Below, piece by piece: positions 46,544 through 57,607 of a DNA stretch of 64,000 nucleotides. The translations under genes were made by a program, and so were the position numbers. This DNA comes from Trichopria drosophilae (Eukaryota; Arthropoda; Insecta; Hymenoptera; Diapriidae). The first letter of the stretch is position 1. Every line of letters begins with the position of its first letter. Below the pieces are notes generated by a model, which was not told where the DNA came from, ran no database searches, and was given only the letters and a program-made list of their open reading frames with translations. The stretch covers positions 70,389,501 through 70,453,500 of the forward strand of contig CM059582.1 in NCBI GenBank assembly GCA_030407085.1, in the 5' to 3' direction.

Positions 46544-46820
46544 TGATAGAAATATCGGGTTAATAAATATCGAAACAAAGTCTACGTAATATATAGTATT
46601 TATTAAATACGTGACTGCCTTATTTCAATGGGTTATGACGACTAACTACCAGAACGCAGAGAGCAATGTCGACGCATATGTCTCGATGGGCAAGAAAAAC
46701 AAGCGTTGGAAGTCACGTGACATCTTATAAACAAAATCTAAATTCTACATTATATTACACATATGTCTATAATAATTGAATGTTCGTTAATTCGCGGAAT
46801 TTTCATGTATATAACTAACA
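46544..46820 (-). repeat. Copia 5' LTR
   Basis: Minus strand TGTTAGTTATATAC to GATATTTCTATCA. It differs from the 3' LTR at roughly eight positions. Confidence 0.92.
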
Positions 46821-47048
46821 GTTTTTTTTGTCCTCTTAACGAAAGAAAAACAAAAGTAACACTCACTTCCGATTCAAGGAATGCGACCTCGATTAGCTCA
46901 CATTAAAAAAAAAGATGTATTTAGTTTTCGCTTTGCTTATATTGTAGTAGGCCCTCACGATACTTGGTTCGTCGTCGAAATCAAGAGGTCATATGTTTCG
47001 AATTTTCAATTCGAAAGCTAAAAAATTGATCCGATAACACGCACTTTC

Positions 47049-47445
47049 TTAAAGTGTTAGTTGCTGTACTAGTTTGTTTTTATCACTTTTGTCCTTCACA
47101 GCACTTTTTACATTATTCAAGAGAAACTGGAGAGTTTCACTCCCTTTGTCCACTGGAGGTAAGTTCAATAGCTTTCGAAGGGCAGGTTTTATTGAAGTGG
47201 CTACTAATGGAGTTGCTGGTTCGGTTTGGTTACTCTCTGTCGCTTCTTCAGATTTCGTATCTTTACGCTCCTCGGCCTCTGTTGGTGCACTCAGTGGCTT
47301 CATAATATTTATTTTTATTTTAGATGGAGCTACTGGGATGGCTGTTGTTGTTGACTCATCCTCAACATTACCATCTATTGAACTTTTAACTGCTACTTCT
47401 ATAGTATCCACCACTGCTGTTTCCGTACTATACTTACTTCCATTT
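47049..47445 (-). CDS. Terminal exon of a host gene for a Lys/Glu-rich protein
   Basis: Open minus-strand frame ending at a stop (47,049). Its sequence includes 'VVDTIEVAVKSSIDGNVEDE' and 'KPALRKLLNLPPVDKGSETL' and finishes 'DKNKLVQQLTL'. A good acceptor (TTTTATTTGTAG) precedes 47,445, but its phase does not match the donor of the exon at 47,606-48,103. A weaker acceptor (GAAACAG) near 47,418 would match. Neither the family nor the function is recognised. Lack of any transposon motif, moderate base composition and splice signals argue for a host gene. Confidence 0.55.
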
Positions 47446-47605
47446 CTACAAATAAAATTCCATGTTTAAAATTTAGATTAAATTTAAATTTAAATCATGA
47501 ATCGCACAAGTCGACACAAAGACTCGAATGCATTAAATTTATTTATACATTTAATGAAAAAATAATATTTTTACATGCAAAGTAAGTTAAATTTTTTATA
47601 CTTAC

Positions 47606-48103
47606 CTGGCTCAATATCAATTGGCTCTTCCTTTATTTTTACATCACTCAAGTTTATTTCTTCGCTTATTTTATCTGCTACATTCATTGGCTTCTCTTTA
47701 ATTTTGATAGTTTCAAAAGTTTTTTCCACTATTTCGGTATCATAATCATCATCGTTAACCTGTATCTCACCTTCTTTTGGTACACTTTCTTCTTTTATTG
47801 TTTCGGCCTCTTTGGTTTTCTCATCTGCATCGATCGAATCCTCCTTATTATCAGTTGTATTCGTTTCTTCAGCATTCAGTATTTTTTGTCATTGTCAACA
47901 TCGATTTCTGTTTCAGCTTCTTTAGTATCTTTCTTAGCAATTTCTTCGATATTTTTTTCTTTATCGTCCAAATTCTCTTTGCTTTCTTCTTTGGTATCGC
48001 TATTAGTCTTTTCTTCTTCGACTGTGCTTCTTCCTTCGTTTTCTCTTCGTCCATTTTCAGCTAACGACTCTTCCAATAATGAAGCAAATTTTTCCAAAGC
48101 TCG
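47606..48103 (-). CDS. Internal exon of the same host gene, acidic and Lys/Glu-rich
   Basis: The acceptor TTTCTTCTTAG precedes 48,103 and the donor CCAG|GTAAGTATA follows 47,606. The frame reads 'RALEKFASLLEESLAENGRR', then a long E/K/D-rich stretch ('EEEKTNSDTKEESKENLDDK', 'KNIEEIAKKDTKEAETEIDV'). It then breaks at a run of six A's (about 47,886-47,891) and continues in another frame with 'NTTDNKEDSIDADEKTKEAE' to 'DVKIKEEPIDIEP'. The I-K-E-E pattern fits a sumoylation consensus, and the charge and repeats suggest a nuclear, largely disordered protein (inference). One extra A would restore the frame, so this may be a homopolymer error instead of a real lesion. The protein was not recognised. 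Confidence 0.6.
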
Positions 48104-48354
48104 CTAAGAAGAAAAATAAAAAATATTATTTCCATCTTTATTAATACTGAATAATTTAAAAGCTTTGAAAATGTTCACTAAAAATAAAGTGGAAAGATGT
48201 TATAATTTTATATGGATAAAAAAAATGATATTTTTAAAATTCCAATTGGCACATACCACCAGTAGCTTCTTTTTTTTGAAGCAAAAAAAACAGAAACCAA
48301 CACTTAATTGCCATTTCGACTATTATGAATAATTACAAATGATTAAATCCATAC

Positions 48355-48440
48355 CTTATGATTTTCCAAACAGATAGGATGACAATGATGTGTCAATCCA
48401 TTTAGCACGATGAAGTTTTGGAGTATTTTTTTGACACCGA
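48355..48440 (-). CDS. Upstream exon of the same host gene (5' limit uncertain)
   Basis: Minus-strand frame 'KKILQNFIVLNGLTHHCHPI' 'CLENHK' ending at the donor CATAAG|GTATGG (exon end 48,355). The phase (0) agrees with the next exon's start at 48,103. An HHCHPxC cluster could bind zinc, but the exon is too short to say. No convincing acceptor was found, so the 5' boundary is a guess. Confidence 0.45.
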
Positions 48441-48889
48441 AATTTTTTAATATGCTTCAAATATGTTATTAATGAAGGTATTTGGTGACAAATTCACTCT
48501 TGAAAAACGTTCGATGTCGACTAAAATGGCGGAGATACGAGCCATCAAAATTTGAATATTTTAATATTTTTTTTGGTTTCAAAAATTTATCTGTCGGAAA
48601 ATATTCGTCGTAGCGTAATTTTACATATATAACAAATTATCAAAAAATACTTAGTCTATATAAAAAAAATAATTGACCTCCAAAAATTAATTTTGAGTAT
48701 TGTTATTGGCAATTGTTATAAACAAACTGTGCGTATTTCTGGGCGGCCAGAATTAAAAATTTTTTTAAAATATACTCTATAGCCAAACATGTTTTCTTTC
48801 GAAATCCGTTGAAAAAATGAAGGCCCATGAGAATTGGCACCGAAATAAATAAATAAATCGGCAAATGCGCTCGAAGACCAGTCAGCACA
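48441..48889. other. AT-rich, no gene recognised
   Basis: Contains only poly-A/T-rich sequence. A minus-strand frame at 48,703-48,945 runs into the tandem repeat and has no protein-like content. Confidence 0.4.
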
Positions 48890-49560
48890 TTTACATCCAT
48901 TGGACGTTCAATGTACGTGCAGAGGAGAGAGAGTTGTACATCCAATGGACATCCAGGCGTGTACGTACTCTAGGTGAAATTTGGACGTACCATGGACGAA
49001 GTGTGGCCATTAAATGGACGAAATAAATGATGTATGGGCGTCCAGTGTACGTCCATTGGACCGCCAAAATGCGTACAGCCGTGTAGGGAATGTGGACTGA
49101 ACATGGACGTACCGTGGATACAATATGGCCTTTAAATGGACGAAATAAATGGTAAATGGACGTGTAGTATACGTCCATTGGACATCCAAAATGCCTACGG
49201 CTGTGTGCGGAATGTGGACTAAATATGGACGTACCGTGGACAAAATATGGGCGTATCGTAGATCAAATATGGTCTCTAAATGGTCGAAATAAGTGTTATA
49301 TGGACGTCCAGTACACGTCAAAAATACGTTCAGTCGCGTATGGAATGTGGACTAAATATGGATATATCGTGGATGAAATATGGTATTTACATGAGACGAA
49401 ATAAGCGGTATATGGATATCCAGTATACGTCCATTGAACGTTAAAAATACTTTCCACCATCTACGTAATCTTCTCGAAATATGAAAGTACCGTATATCAA
49501 ATGTGGCCTCCAAATGGACGAAATAAGTAATATCTGAACGTCCAATGTGTAGACACCAAC
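48890..49560. repeat. ~122-bp tandem repeat, about five diverged copies
   Basis: The anchor 'GAAATAAATGGTATATGGACG' (consensus) begins near 49,020, 49,142, 49,286, 49,398 and 49,520, spacings 122, 144, 112 and 122. Each unit carries words such as 'ATGGACGTACCGTGGA', 'GTATACGTCCATTGGAC' and 'GGAATGTGGACTAAATATGG'. The 144-bp unit has a small internal duplication of 'CGTGGACAAAATATGG'. The words ATGGACGT and ACGTCCAT are each other's complements, so each unit also has internal dyad symmetry. Confidence 0.85.
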
Positions 49561-50746
49561 TATGCGCTTAGTAAATTGTATGTAGTATATAGTCCGTCGA
49601 AAATTATGAATTCTGTTTAGTAAATCTTACTTAGGTCTAAGTGGGATCTACTATGCCCTTCTCTCCGTGAATGCGTGTTCAATGTACGTTTAGCCGTATA
49701 GGCAAGGTATCCCATAAAATGACGAAGTAAGTCGCCATTTATTTTTACCCAATTCTGTTGAAAGTTATTCCGGGGGATTATGAACAAATCATATATTAAT
49801 TGAGTAGCTTACCTTTCCATAACAAATTTGATTGGTATCACGTTTAAAAAAGCAATGTCCCTGACAGCCTTACTGGTAATAAATTTCAGAATATTCGAAA
49901 ATAAAATTGTTCTGCGTAAACGATCTAATTAAATTTCGGTGATCGCTTGGAAACAGTTCGTAACTAAAATTTTTTGACAAAAAATGAAAAATACATTTAA
50001 CGTTCTAATACATTTTATTATTTTCTTTTTATTTAAATTCATTCTGTTATAATACGTGAACAATTAATCCAACAATTCGATTGTGAATCAGGTTAGTTTC
50101 GGGCTTCATTGTACTTCTTAGTTCAAAATGATAATAAAAGTCAGTTACTATCCGAACATGCAAAAATGGAGTTACCTGACTTTTCCTGAAAAATTAATTT
50201 GTTTCAATTTATGAATTAAACATCTCAAGAGTAATTAATTAATATCATGAAGAAATATTTGAAATATAATGGTTCTTTATTAATGTTAAGTACAGCGTTT
50301 ACTTAAATTTAATAGAATAATATAATAGTCACTATATCCTATTATTAATTTATTTCGACCAGTTTTTTCAGTCTTCTGTTAATTAGTCCTCGGATAAACT
50401 ACGTTTTATAAGTAATTAAATCTTCTATAAAATATTATTCATTTATTTTGACCACTTTTTTCAGTCTTCTGTTAAACTGCGTCTTATAAGTAACTACAAA
50501 TGTTCTTCATTTACACCAACTTTTGGTAGCCCGTTCACTGGCGGGACGAATTCATTTTTTTATCGATTCTTAGCAATTTAGCTGAGTTTCTTTGGTAAAG
50601 TCTGCGTTGTACACCCTTGAAAAAAGAATCAACAACCCAATAGACAAAAATTGTGTTTTGGCAGTTGGTCAACTAAATACACAAATAAAAGAAAATAATT
50701 TTGGTTAAAACGGATAAATAAACAAATTTCGAATTTCGAATTTCAA
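49561..50746. other. Gene-free AT-rich stretch
   Basis: No coding signal. A near-duplicate 'TTATTTCGACCAGTTTTTTC' plus 'AGTCTTCTGTTAA' occurs at about 50,349 and 50,448, period ~100 bp. Confidence 0.4.
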
Positions 50747-51163
50747 TGTTCTGCCTCGAAAGAAAACGGGGGAAACTGTAGGGGCTTGGTTTCGGATCAG
50801 TCCAAGGAAATCAATCACTCGCGAAATAATTCAAAATCGGTATTTATTGAAGCCGAACATATTTCCAATTACAATTATAACGACACAGTCGAATATTTTC
50901 TCGAAAACTTCGCGAGTAAAGTGCCGTGGAACTAGCGTGCCAAATTTCCGAATTTATAGATTTCGCAAACGACGAAAATGCGTCCATCGATTCCCGAATA
51001 TTGCCAAAGAAAGAATGCGGAAGTCCCGGCGACGATGTGTTTTTGGAAAACGCCTTCTAATCGGTTCGGAAATAGATCGTGCTGATAACCGCGATCGACC
51101 CGTGAACATTTCTTCTTCGCACGAGAAACTTTAGGCGGGAAAGTAAGGTTGCATATCGCAACA
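50747..51163 (-). repeat. BEL/Pao 3' LTR (complete)
   Basis: Minus strand TGTTGCGATATGCAACC to GAGGCAGAACA. It is preceded on the minus strand by AACGGGGCGGTGA, a plausible polypurine tract at 51,164-51,176. Its inner end recurs at 56,912. Confidence 0.85.
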
Positions 51164-51234
51164 TCACCGCCCCGTTGCAGCAATATGCCTGCAAGTAACT
51201 GTAGCTAACTTAAACAAAGTAAAACTAACATAAC

Positions 51235-54200
51235 CTATTCTAAGTCAACGGGTAAGAGCGCAAGCTGCGTAATTGGTCTGCGAAGTGTGGATGTGGCAGT
51301 GCGCACCGTAACAACCCGAACAACACCATCATCACCCGGCAGACATTCAGTAACGCGCGCAAGTGGCCATTTAGTCGGAGGTGCATTCAGTAACTTTACT
51401 AGCACCAATTGCCCAAGGCCAATGGGCTTTTTCGGTAGATGCCACTTGGTACGATGTTGCAGCGAGAGCAAATAGTCCGCCGACCAGAGCCGCCAGAATC
51501 GTTCATTCATTTGCTGGTATAGTTGCCAGCGTGATAATCTATTGACCGGACACTCGAGGAGAGATTTCTCAGGCACGGCATTCAAAGGTGCTCCGATCAG
51601 GAAATGTCCTGGAGTCAGAGCGGTCAAGTCGTCGACGTCATCGTTAAGAGGACCTAGTGGGCGCGAATTCAGGGAGGCCTCTATCTGACACAAGAGTGTC
51701 GTTAACTCCTCAAATGTCAGAGTATGTTCACCTAGGACTCTTTTCAGGTGGAGCTTCATACTTTTGACCCCGGTCTCCCATAAACCGCCAAAATGAGGAA
51801 CGGCGGGGGGTATGAAGTGCCAGCTGATTTTGTCGGTAGCAAGCCAGTCGATAACAGTTTCATCGAGAATGACTCGGTGAAATTCTTTAGCCAGTACAGT
51901 ATTAGCACCAACGAATGTTTTCCCCTGGTCGCTATACATACATGATGGCCGTGCACGGCATGAGACGAACCTCTTAAGGGCCGCGAGAAAGGCTGTGGAC
52001 GAATAATCCGACACGACTTCCAAGTGTATGGCCTTTACAGCGAAGCACACAAACAAAGCGATCCATGCCGGCTGTGACCTGTGACCGCGTCCGCTGCCCA
52101 ATCTGACCTAGAAGGGACCAGCGTAATCCACGCCGCAATGAACGAACGGTCGTTCAGGACGTACGACTCGAGGTGTAAGCAAACGACCCATAGTTTGACA
52201 ACTTAACTCTGCCTTCAGACGACTGCAAGTCAAGCATTTAAAAATGACAGACCGAATCATCTTTTTCGCCTGCACGATCCAGACCGTCTGACATAGAGTG
52301 CGGAGAGTGAGGGCTAACCCACCGTGCATACATCGCTTGTGAATTTCGATGACTAATAGACAAACAGCAGGGTGTACACTCAAAATGATGGGATGTTGGG
52401 TGCTGAACGGCAAGTCAGAATTGACCAAGCGTCCTCCCACTCGGATGAGACCATCCTCATCCAGGAATGGGACCAGTGACCTAAGAGGGCTCTTGGGACA
52501 CACTGGTCTCTGAGAACGTAGGTCTTGTAGCTCGGAAGTGAACAGTATGTTCTGCAACTCCCGAAAGATCGTGATGGCTGCTGTTCGAATTTCATCAGCA
52601 GTCAAACTTCCCTTTATGGTGCTGCGTTGAAGACACTGCTTCCATCTTAGTACGTATGCTACCACACGTTCAAGGCGTATCCAAGAAGACACTCTAGTTG
52701 AGAGAAGGTTTAAAATGTCCCCTGAGTGCACCGTGAGCCCGGTGACAACGGTTCGTGTTTCAAGCGAGGCTGTTTCTGAGAGTTTGGGGGTGAGATGCGG
52801 CCAGAATGCAGCATCTTCACTCAACCAGGTAGGTCCATTGAGCCATAAGGAGTTGGTGAGGAGCTCTTCAGTAGAAATACCCCGCGAAGCGAGATCTGCG
52901 GGATTATCGGCACTCGGTACATAACGCCAAGTAATTCCGATAAGCACCGATTGTACCTCCGCTACTCGGTTTGCGACGAAAGTTTTCCATCGAATCGGAA
53001 GCTCCCCCAACCAGTGCAGTACGGTGGTAGCATCGGTCCAACACTGAACCGGTACCTCTGTAAATTCAGGAATCCGGCGAATGGACGAGAGCAACCGTGC
53101 TAGAAGAACAGCTCCTGATAATTCCAGGCGAGGAATTGTGAGCTGCTTAATGGGCGCTACTTTGGTGCGGCTCATGAGAATTCTGACGTAGGGTGTTCCC
53201 TGGAGTGGTTTGACGCGTATGTAGACTACGGCGGCATAGGCGGCGCTCGATGCGTCCGAAAACCCGTGGGATTCACAATCAGCAGCATCAGGGCCTTGAC
53301 ACGTCCATCTAGGGATGCTGAACTTATGTAGGGCCGGTAGTGCGTCAGAGAATGACACCCAATTGGCACGCAAATCATCGGATATAGGCGTGTCCCAATC
53401 GAGACCGGAAAGCCACAGTTTCTGTATAAAGATCTTTGCCTTAATAACGATAGGAGAAACCCAGCCCATGGGGTCGTACAACTTAGCAATAAGAGACAAG
53501 ACGGCTCTTTTGGTGAGAGACTGTGGATGAGACAAATTTGTGACAAATTGGAAACGATCTAGAGTCGGATTCCAAACAATGCCGAGGATTTTTAGGCCAT
53601 CAGTCTCTTGTAACGGCTTTTCCCAGGCTAAGCCATGATTGGCAGGGCTGATATCTTTAATTAGGGCAGCAGAATTGCTGGCCCATTTTCGTAACACGAA
53701 GCCACTACCATGGAGAAGGGCAACGAGCTCGTTTCTCAATTTATGAGCGGTTTCCGTATCATGTGCTCCACACAAACAATCGTCCACGTACAATCCATGG
53801 CGTAAGACATCCGAGGCTAACGGAAAGCGTGGACCGTCATCTGTGTTAAGTTGCTGTAGAACCCGCAGGGCCAGATAAGGGGCACAAGCGATGTCAAAGG
53901 TTACGGTACATAACTGATAATCGACGAGAGGTCCATTAGGGTCCTCACGCCATACGATTCTTTAAAGGTCCCGATCTTGAGGGTCCACCAAGATCTGGCG
54001 ATACATCTGGGCGATGTCTGCGCAGTAAACGAACGGGAAAGTTCGCCACCGCAACAGAACATGGCACAGATCTGCCTGAAGCTTGGGACCCGCGAGAACG
54101 TGGTCGTTCAGCGATGTGGAATTTGAAGTCTTGTGCGACGCATTGAATACCACGCGTAATTTGGTGGTTGAGCTGCTGACCTTCGTCACACCGTGATGGG

Positions 54201-55035
54201 GAAGGTAGACAGCGGGGGTCACGTGGTCTAGAGGGTTGACGGGAGACATGTGACCTTGAAGTTCATAGTCTCTCATGAAATTCCGGTAAGGAAACGCGGA
54301 ATCTGGATTCAGGACTAAGCGTTTCTCAAGCGAATAAAATGCTTTTATTGCGGCATGTCGCGAGTCTCCGATATTTATCGGAGGAGGGGACCGGAATGGT
54401 AATCTGACTACGTAACGTCCATCAGCTTGTCGAGAATGGGTGGCAACGAAATGTCTTTCGCACATTTCGTCATCGGCCGAAAGCGTTGTGGGAGACGGAA
54501 TGTCTTCGACTTCCCAAAACCGTTGAAGTCTCGAATTCAGTTCTATATTATCAATACTGTGCAGCACCTGTGTATCAGACGGAACACGAGCAGTGGGGGA
54601 CTCGGTCCAGCCTGACAAGATCCAACCGAAAATGGTTCTTTGAGCAGTTGGTTCTCCGGCTGTGCCTTTGACGAGACCGTCCAAGAGAACCGAACCATAA
54701 AGATCGGAACCAATAATCAGATCGACCGGAACCGAACTGCTTGGATTCGTGTCCGCCAACGGCAGATGTTGCAAATGAGACCATCGCGTTTGGAGCCGCG
54801 CGGGAGAGGGCGTGTAAGACGTAAGCTTATTAAGAATAAGAGCGTGCGTTTTAAATGACGGAACGTCAGTGTTGACAGGAGAAATTGAAATCTCGGCAGC
54901 GCGACTCGCGACTCCAGCTAAAGCACCGCCGATACCCGAAATGGCAGTTGAAACGCCACTGGTGAGAGTATTGAGCGCGTTGGCGACACTTCCCGAGAGG
55001 AAAGTCCAGGTAGACCCTTGGTCTAATTTTAGCAT
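51235..55035 (-). pseudogene. BEL/Pao protease-RT-RNase H-integrase
   Basis: Read leftward. Protease 'LDQGSTWTF' at the start. RT from 'YCADIAQMYRQILVD' (first catalytic Asp, about 53,975-54,020) through an in-frame TAA at 53,962 to 'LYVDDCLCG' (53,770-53,795), then 'LRKWASNSAALI' and 'LIAKLYDPMGW'. RNase H 'SHGFSDASSAAYAAVVYIR' (53,220-53,275) and 'WTDATTVLHWLGE'. Integrase zinc region 'HKRCMHGG' with 'CLTCSRLK' (52,215-52,350), 'HCGVDYAGPF', an in-frame TAG at 52,108, then 'YSDQGKTFVGAN' and 'FGGLWETGVKS' (catalytic D, D, E set) and the C-terminal 'PPTKWPLARVTECLPGDDG'. It ends at 51,235. All domains and key residues are present; two stops inactivate it. Confidence 0.92.
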
Positions 55036-56437
55036 GAACTTTTACGTACGCGCTCGCGAGTAAAATAGACGCTGATTTTATCGGCGTGTTAGACACACAC
55101 AAACTTGGTGTCTGAGGAAGGATTGCAGCATTTGAGCTAATTGCTGATTCATGGGAAATTCCCTTTCCCGTTTCCGAATTCATTGGCTCAGTCGGTGAGG
55201 AAGTTTGCTCCCGGTGCAACAACGTATGGTGTTGACGATTACATATAAAACATGATCGCGGACTCGAACACTTAGTAAAAGAATGCACGCCTAAACAATT
55301 TGTGCATAATTGATGCTGTTTCACAAAATCAAATCGCTTAGAAATAGACAGGTTTTTGAAACGTTTACAAACATAGATAGCATGAGCGCCTGAGTAGATG
55401 GGACAGCTGATTGAATTCGTAGTAGCATGGGATTGAGTGTGCGTTGACGACTTACGCCCTACAGAAGTTGTATGTTTATTTTTGACATTGTTCCCGGAGT
55501 CACGATATTGTGCATTACTCGCAGACTGTAATCCACACGCACGATCATTTACGAATTTTTGAAAACTTTCAAGTGTGGGGTACGTTTTCTGCGAACCTAG
55601 CGTAAGCAACCATGCCTTACACGAGTCGGGATCCAACTTTGACCGCAGAAGATGCACGACAATCGCGTCCCATTGATCAACCGGTAGATTCAACGCTTTC
55701 AACGACCCTAAAATAGCGCCGGATTTATAAAACAATTCGTGAAGTTCCGATGCGTTTTCTGTGCACGAAACCGGAAGTAAAAAAAGGGAATCTAAATGTT
55801 TGTCAATAATACATCTCCGATTTTCAAAATGATTCTTTAGTAGGTCCCATGCTACACCGAAGTTTTCGCTTGTCGAAGTCAGATGAGTAATCATTGATAA
55901 AGGCTCACCGGTGAGCGATGACTTTAAATAGTGAAATTTACGTATTTCATCGATTGACGTATCTTTAATAATAATAGATTTGAAATAATCCGCGAATGTG
56001 TCCCATCTGTCATAGTCACCTGCGAATTTAGGAAGTTCGATGCGTGGCAGCTGCGATGGTGGTCGATGAAGACTCCGATGATCTGTAGGAGACGCTTCAA
56101 ATGCTAAACGATCCAAATCTGATGAGACGGTTGGTAAAAATTGGTTGAGTTTGTCTTCCATTTCGCTGACTGAGTCCAGGTAAAACAGTTAGGCCGCGGC
56201 GAATTGTTTTTCAGCAAAATAAGGATGCCGACGTTCCAAGTCCGTCGCGATATGCGTCAGGTGTGCACGAAGTTCCCGACAGTTAGACCATATACCCTGG
56301 ATATAAGTCAATCGCACTTTTAATTTTGTCAATGACAAGGCAGGTGCGGCTGGTATCGACTGGACAGCATCACGAATAGCCTGAAGATTTGTCAGTTGTA
56401 GTGAAATGGAAGCCTCAAAATCAACCGCGGTCGCCAT
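54866..56437 (-). pseudogene. BEL/Pao gag
   Basis: The start 'MATAVDFEASISLQLTNLQA' is at 56,437. An in-frame TAA at 56,189 is followed directly by 'LFYLDSVSEMEDKLNQ', so a single stop divides gag. Next 'YDRWDTFADYFKSIIIKDTS' (capsid-like DUF1759-type block, also found in the element at 17.4 kb), then the zinc motifs 'CPIYSGAHAIYVC', 'CTNCLGVHSFTKC' and 'CFICNRQHHTLLH'. A frameshift near 55,030 separates gag from the DQGS protease. Confidence 0.88.
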
Positions 56438-56889
56438 GATTTATCTTCGAAATTGGAAGCCGACGGCAATCACACGAAGAAATGCGACAGAGAGGTGATG
56501 GACGTCGTGCGTTGAAAATAAAGCCGCTCAAATTTGGTGAACGGAGATTCCTGTTTCGTTCTCGCAAAATGCGTGCGGCTGTAGGGACAGGAGCGGGGAT
56601 CCGAGTCTGGACGCCGAAGAAAGAGCGTGCAGGAAGCGCGCACGGCCGAAGTGGGGATCCGAATCTGGATGCCGAAAACTGCGTTGCGGGCGACGGCACG
56701 GTTTCAAGCGGGGAATCCAAGAAGGGAGTCTGCGAAAGGAGCGGTGAACAGGTGGCTGAAATGGACGCCGCGTGCGTGAAGCAACGTGCAAATTTTTCCA
56801 AATGGCGAAATTTGCAAATAATGAATGCCCGTATGCGAATTATGCACTTTCACGGCACTGACACTGCACTGAAATCCGTGGAAGCTTCT

Positions 56890-56908
56890 GATCCTGGCAG
56901 GATCGCCA
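56890..56908 (-). promoter_or_regulatory. BEL/Pao primer-binding site
   Basis: Minus strand TGGCGATCCTGCCAGGATC, four bases after the LTR end. Identical to the site at 16,927. Confidence 0.7.
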
Positions 56909-56911
56909 AAA

Positions 56912-57067
56912 TGTTCCGCCTCGAAAGAAAACGGGGGAAACTGTAGGGGCTTGGTTTGGGATCAGTCCAAGGAAATAAATCACTCGCGAAATAATTCAAA
57001 ATCGGTATTTATTGAAGCCGAACATATTTCCAATTACAATTATAACGACACAGTCGAATATTTTCTC
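56912..57067 (-). repeat. BEL/Pao 5' LTR, truncated
   Basis: Matches the first 156 bp (plus-strand sense) of 50,747-51,163 and stops abruptly at TATTTTCTCC. The promoter-bearing outer part (U3) is missing. Confidence 0.85.
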
Positions 57068-57402
57068 CAATTTGAATATAAAAAGTTTCCCCTTTAACTT
57101 TTTACGTTACCATGAGACACATGACATTCCACCGACACATATTCAGATTTTATTATTTTCCTCTTAGAATATCAAAGATATTTAGACAAGGTCCTTTTCT
57201 TTCACTAATTTTTTCTATTGAGAATTAAAACTTCAACAATTAAATAAAAAGAATATTCTCCATTTTCTAATTAACGAGACTGATATTACAGTAGAAATGA
57301 AACTGGTAGCAGATTCGAACGAAAGAAAGTTTTAACTATTTTAATGATTGCAGAAGGCATTTACATTAATATCTTACGATGAGAGAGAGAGAGAGAGGGA
57401 GG

Positions 57403-57448
<46 letters not shown>

Positions 57449-57607
57449 AGACATAAAAATATATGAGTTGTGTGTAAAGTTAAATGTTCGTGTGATGATG
57501 AGTATATTAAATGTGTAAGAGAGAAAATTTATTTATGTATATGAAGATGTATTGCAGGTCAGTGTAAACTGTGCGAAAAAAACGAATCCCAAAATTTCGA
57601 AACAAAA
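57068..57607. other. Gene-free AT-rich stretch with GA microsatellite
   Basis: Only a (GA)n tract with GGGA interruptions at about 57,378-57,446 stands out. Confidence 0.6.

Larger units (their letters stand above)
42265..46820 (-). mobile_element. Copia-family LTR retrotransposon, nearly intact structure
   Basis: LTRs of 275 and 277 bp (42,265-42,539 and 46,544-46,820) are about 97 percent identical by eye. A 5-bp target duplication GTTTT flanks it (42,260-42,264 and 46,821-46,825). The primer site and polypurine tract are in the right places. Gag, protease, integrase, RT and RNase H follow in the copia order (integrase before RT). The coding region carries two in-frame stops, one frameshift and a small deletion in the zinc knuckle. 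This is one of the youngest-looking insertions in the window. Confidence 0.95.
50747..57067 (-). mobile_element. BEL/Pao retrotransposon, nearly full length
   Basis: Complete 3' LTR (50,747-51,163), a polypurine tract, pol, protease, gag, primer site and a truncated 5' LTR (56,912-57,067, about 156 of 417 bp). The two LTRs share CTCGAAAGAAAACGGGGGAA and the following ~120 bp with very few differences, so the copy is fairly young. Because the 5' LTR lost its outer part, no target-site duplication can be seen. It is a different BEL/Pao subfamily from 16.4-27.5 kb but has the same primer site. Confidence 0.9.

Noticed and set aside
48891..49321. Minus-strand ORFs of 95 and 103 codons
   Set aside because: They lie wholly in the ~122-bp tandem repeat. 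The period is not a multiple of three and the frames shift between copies.
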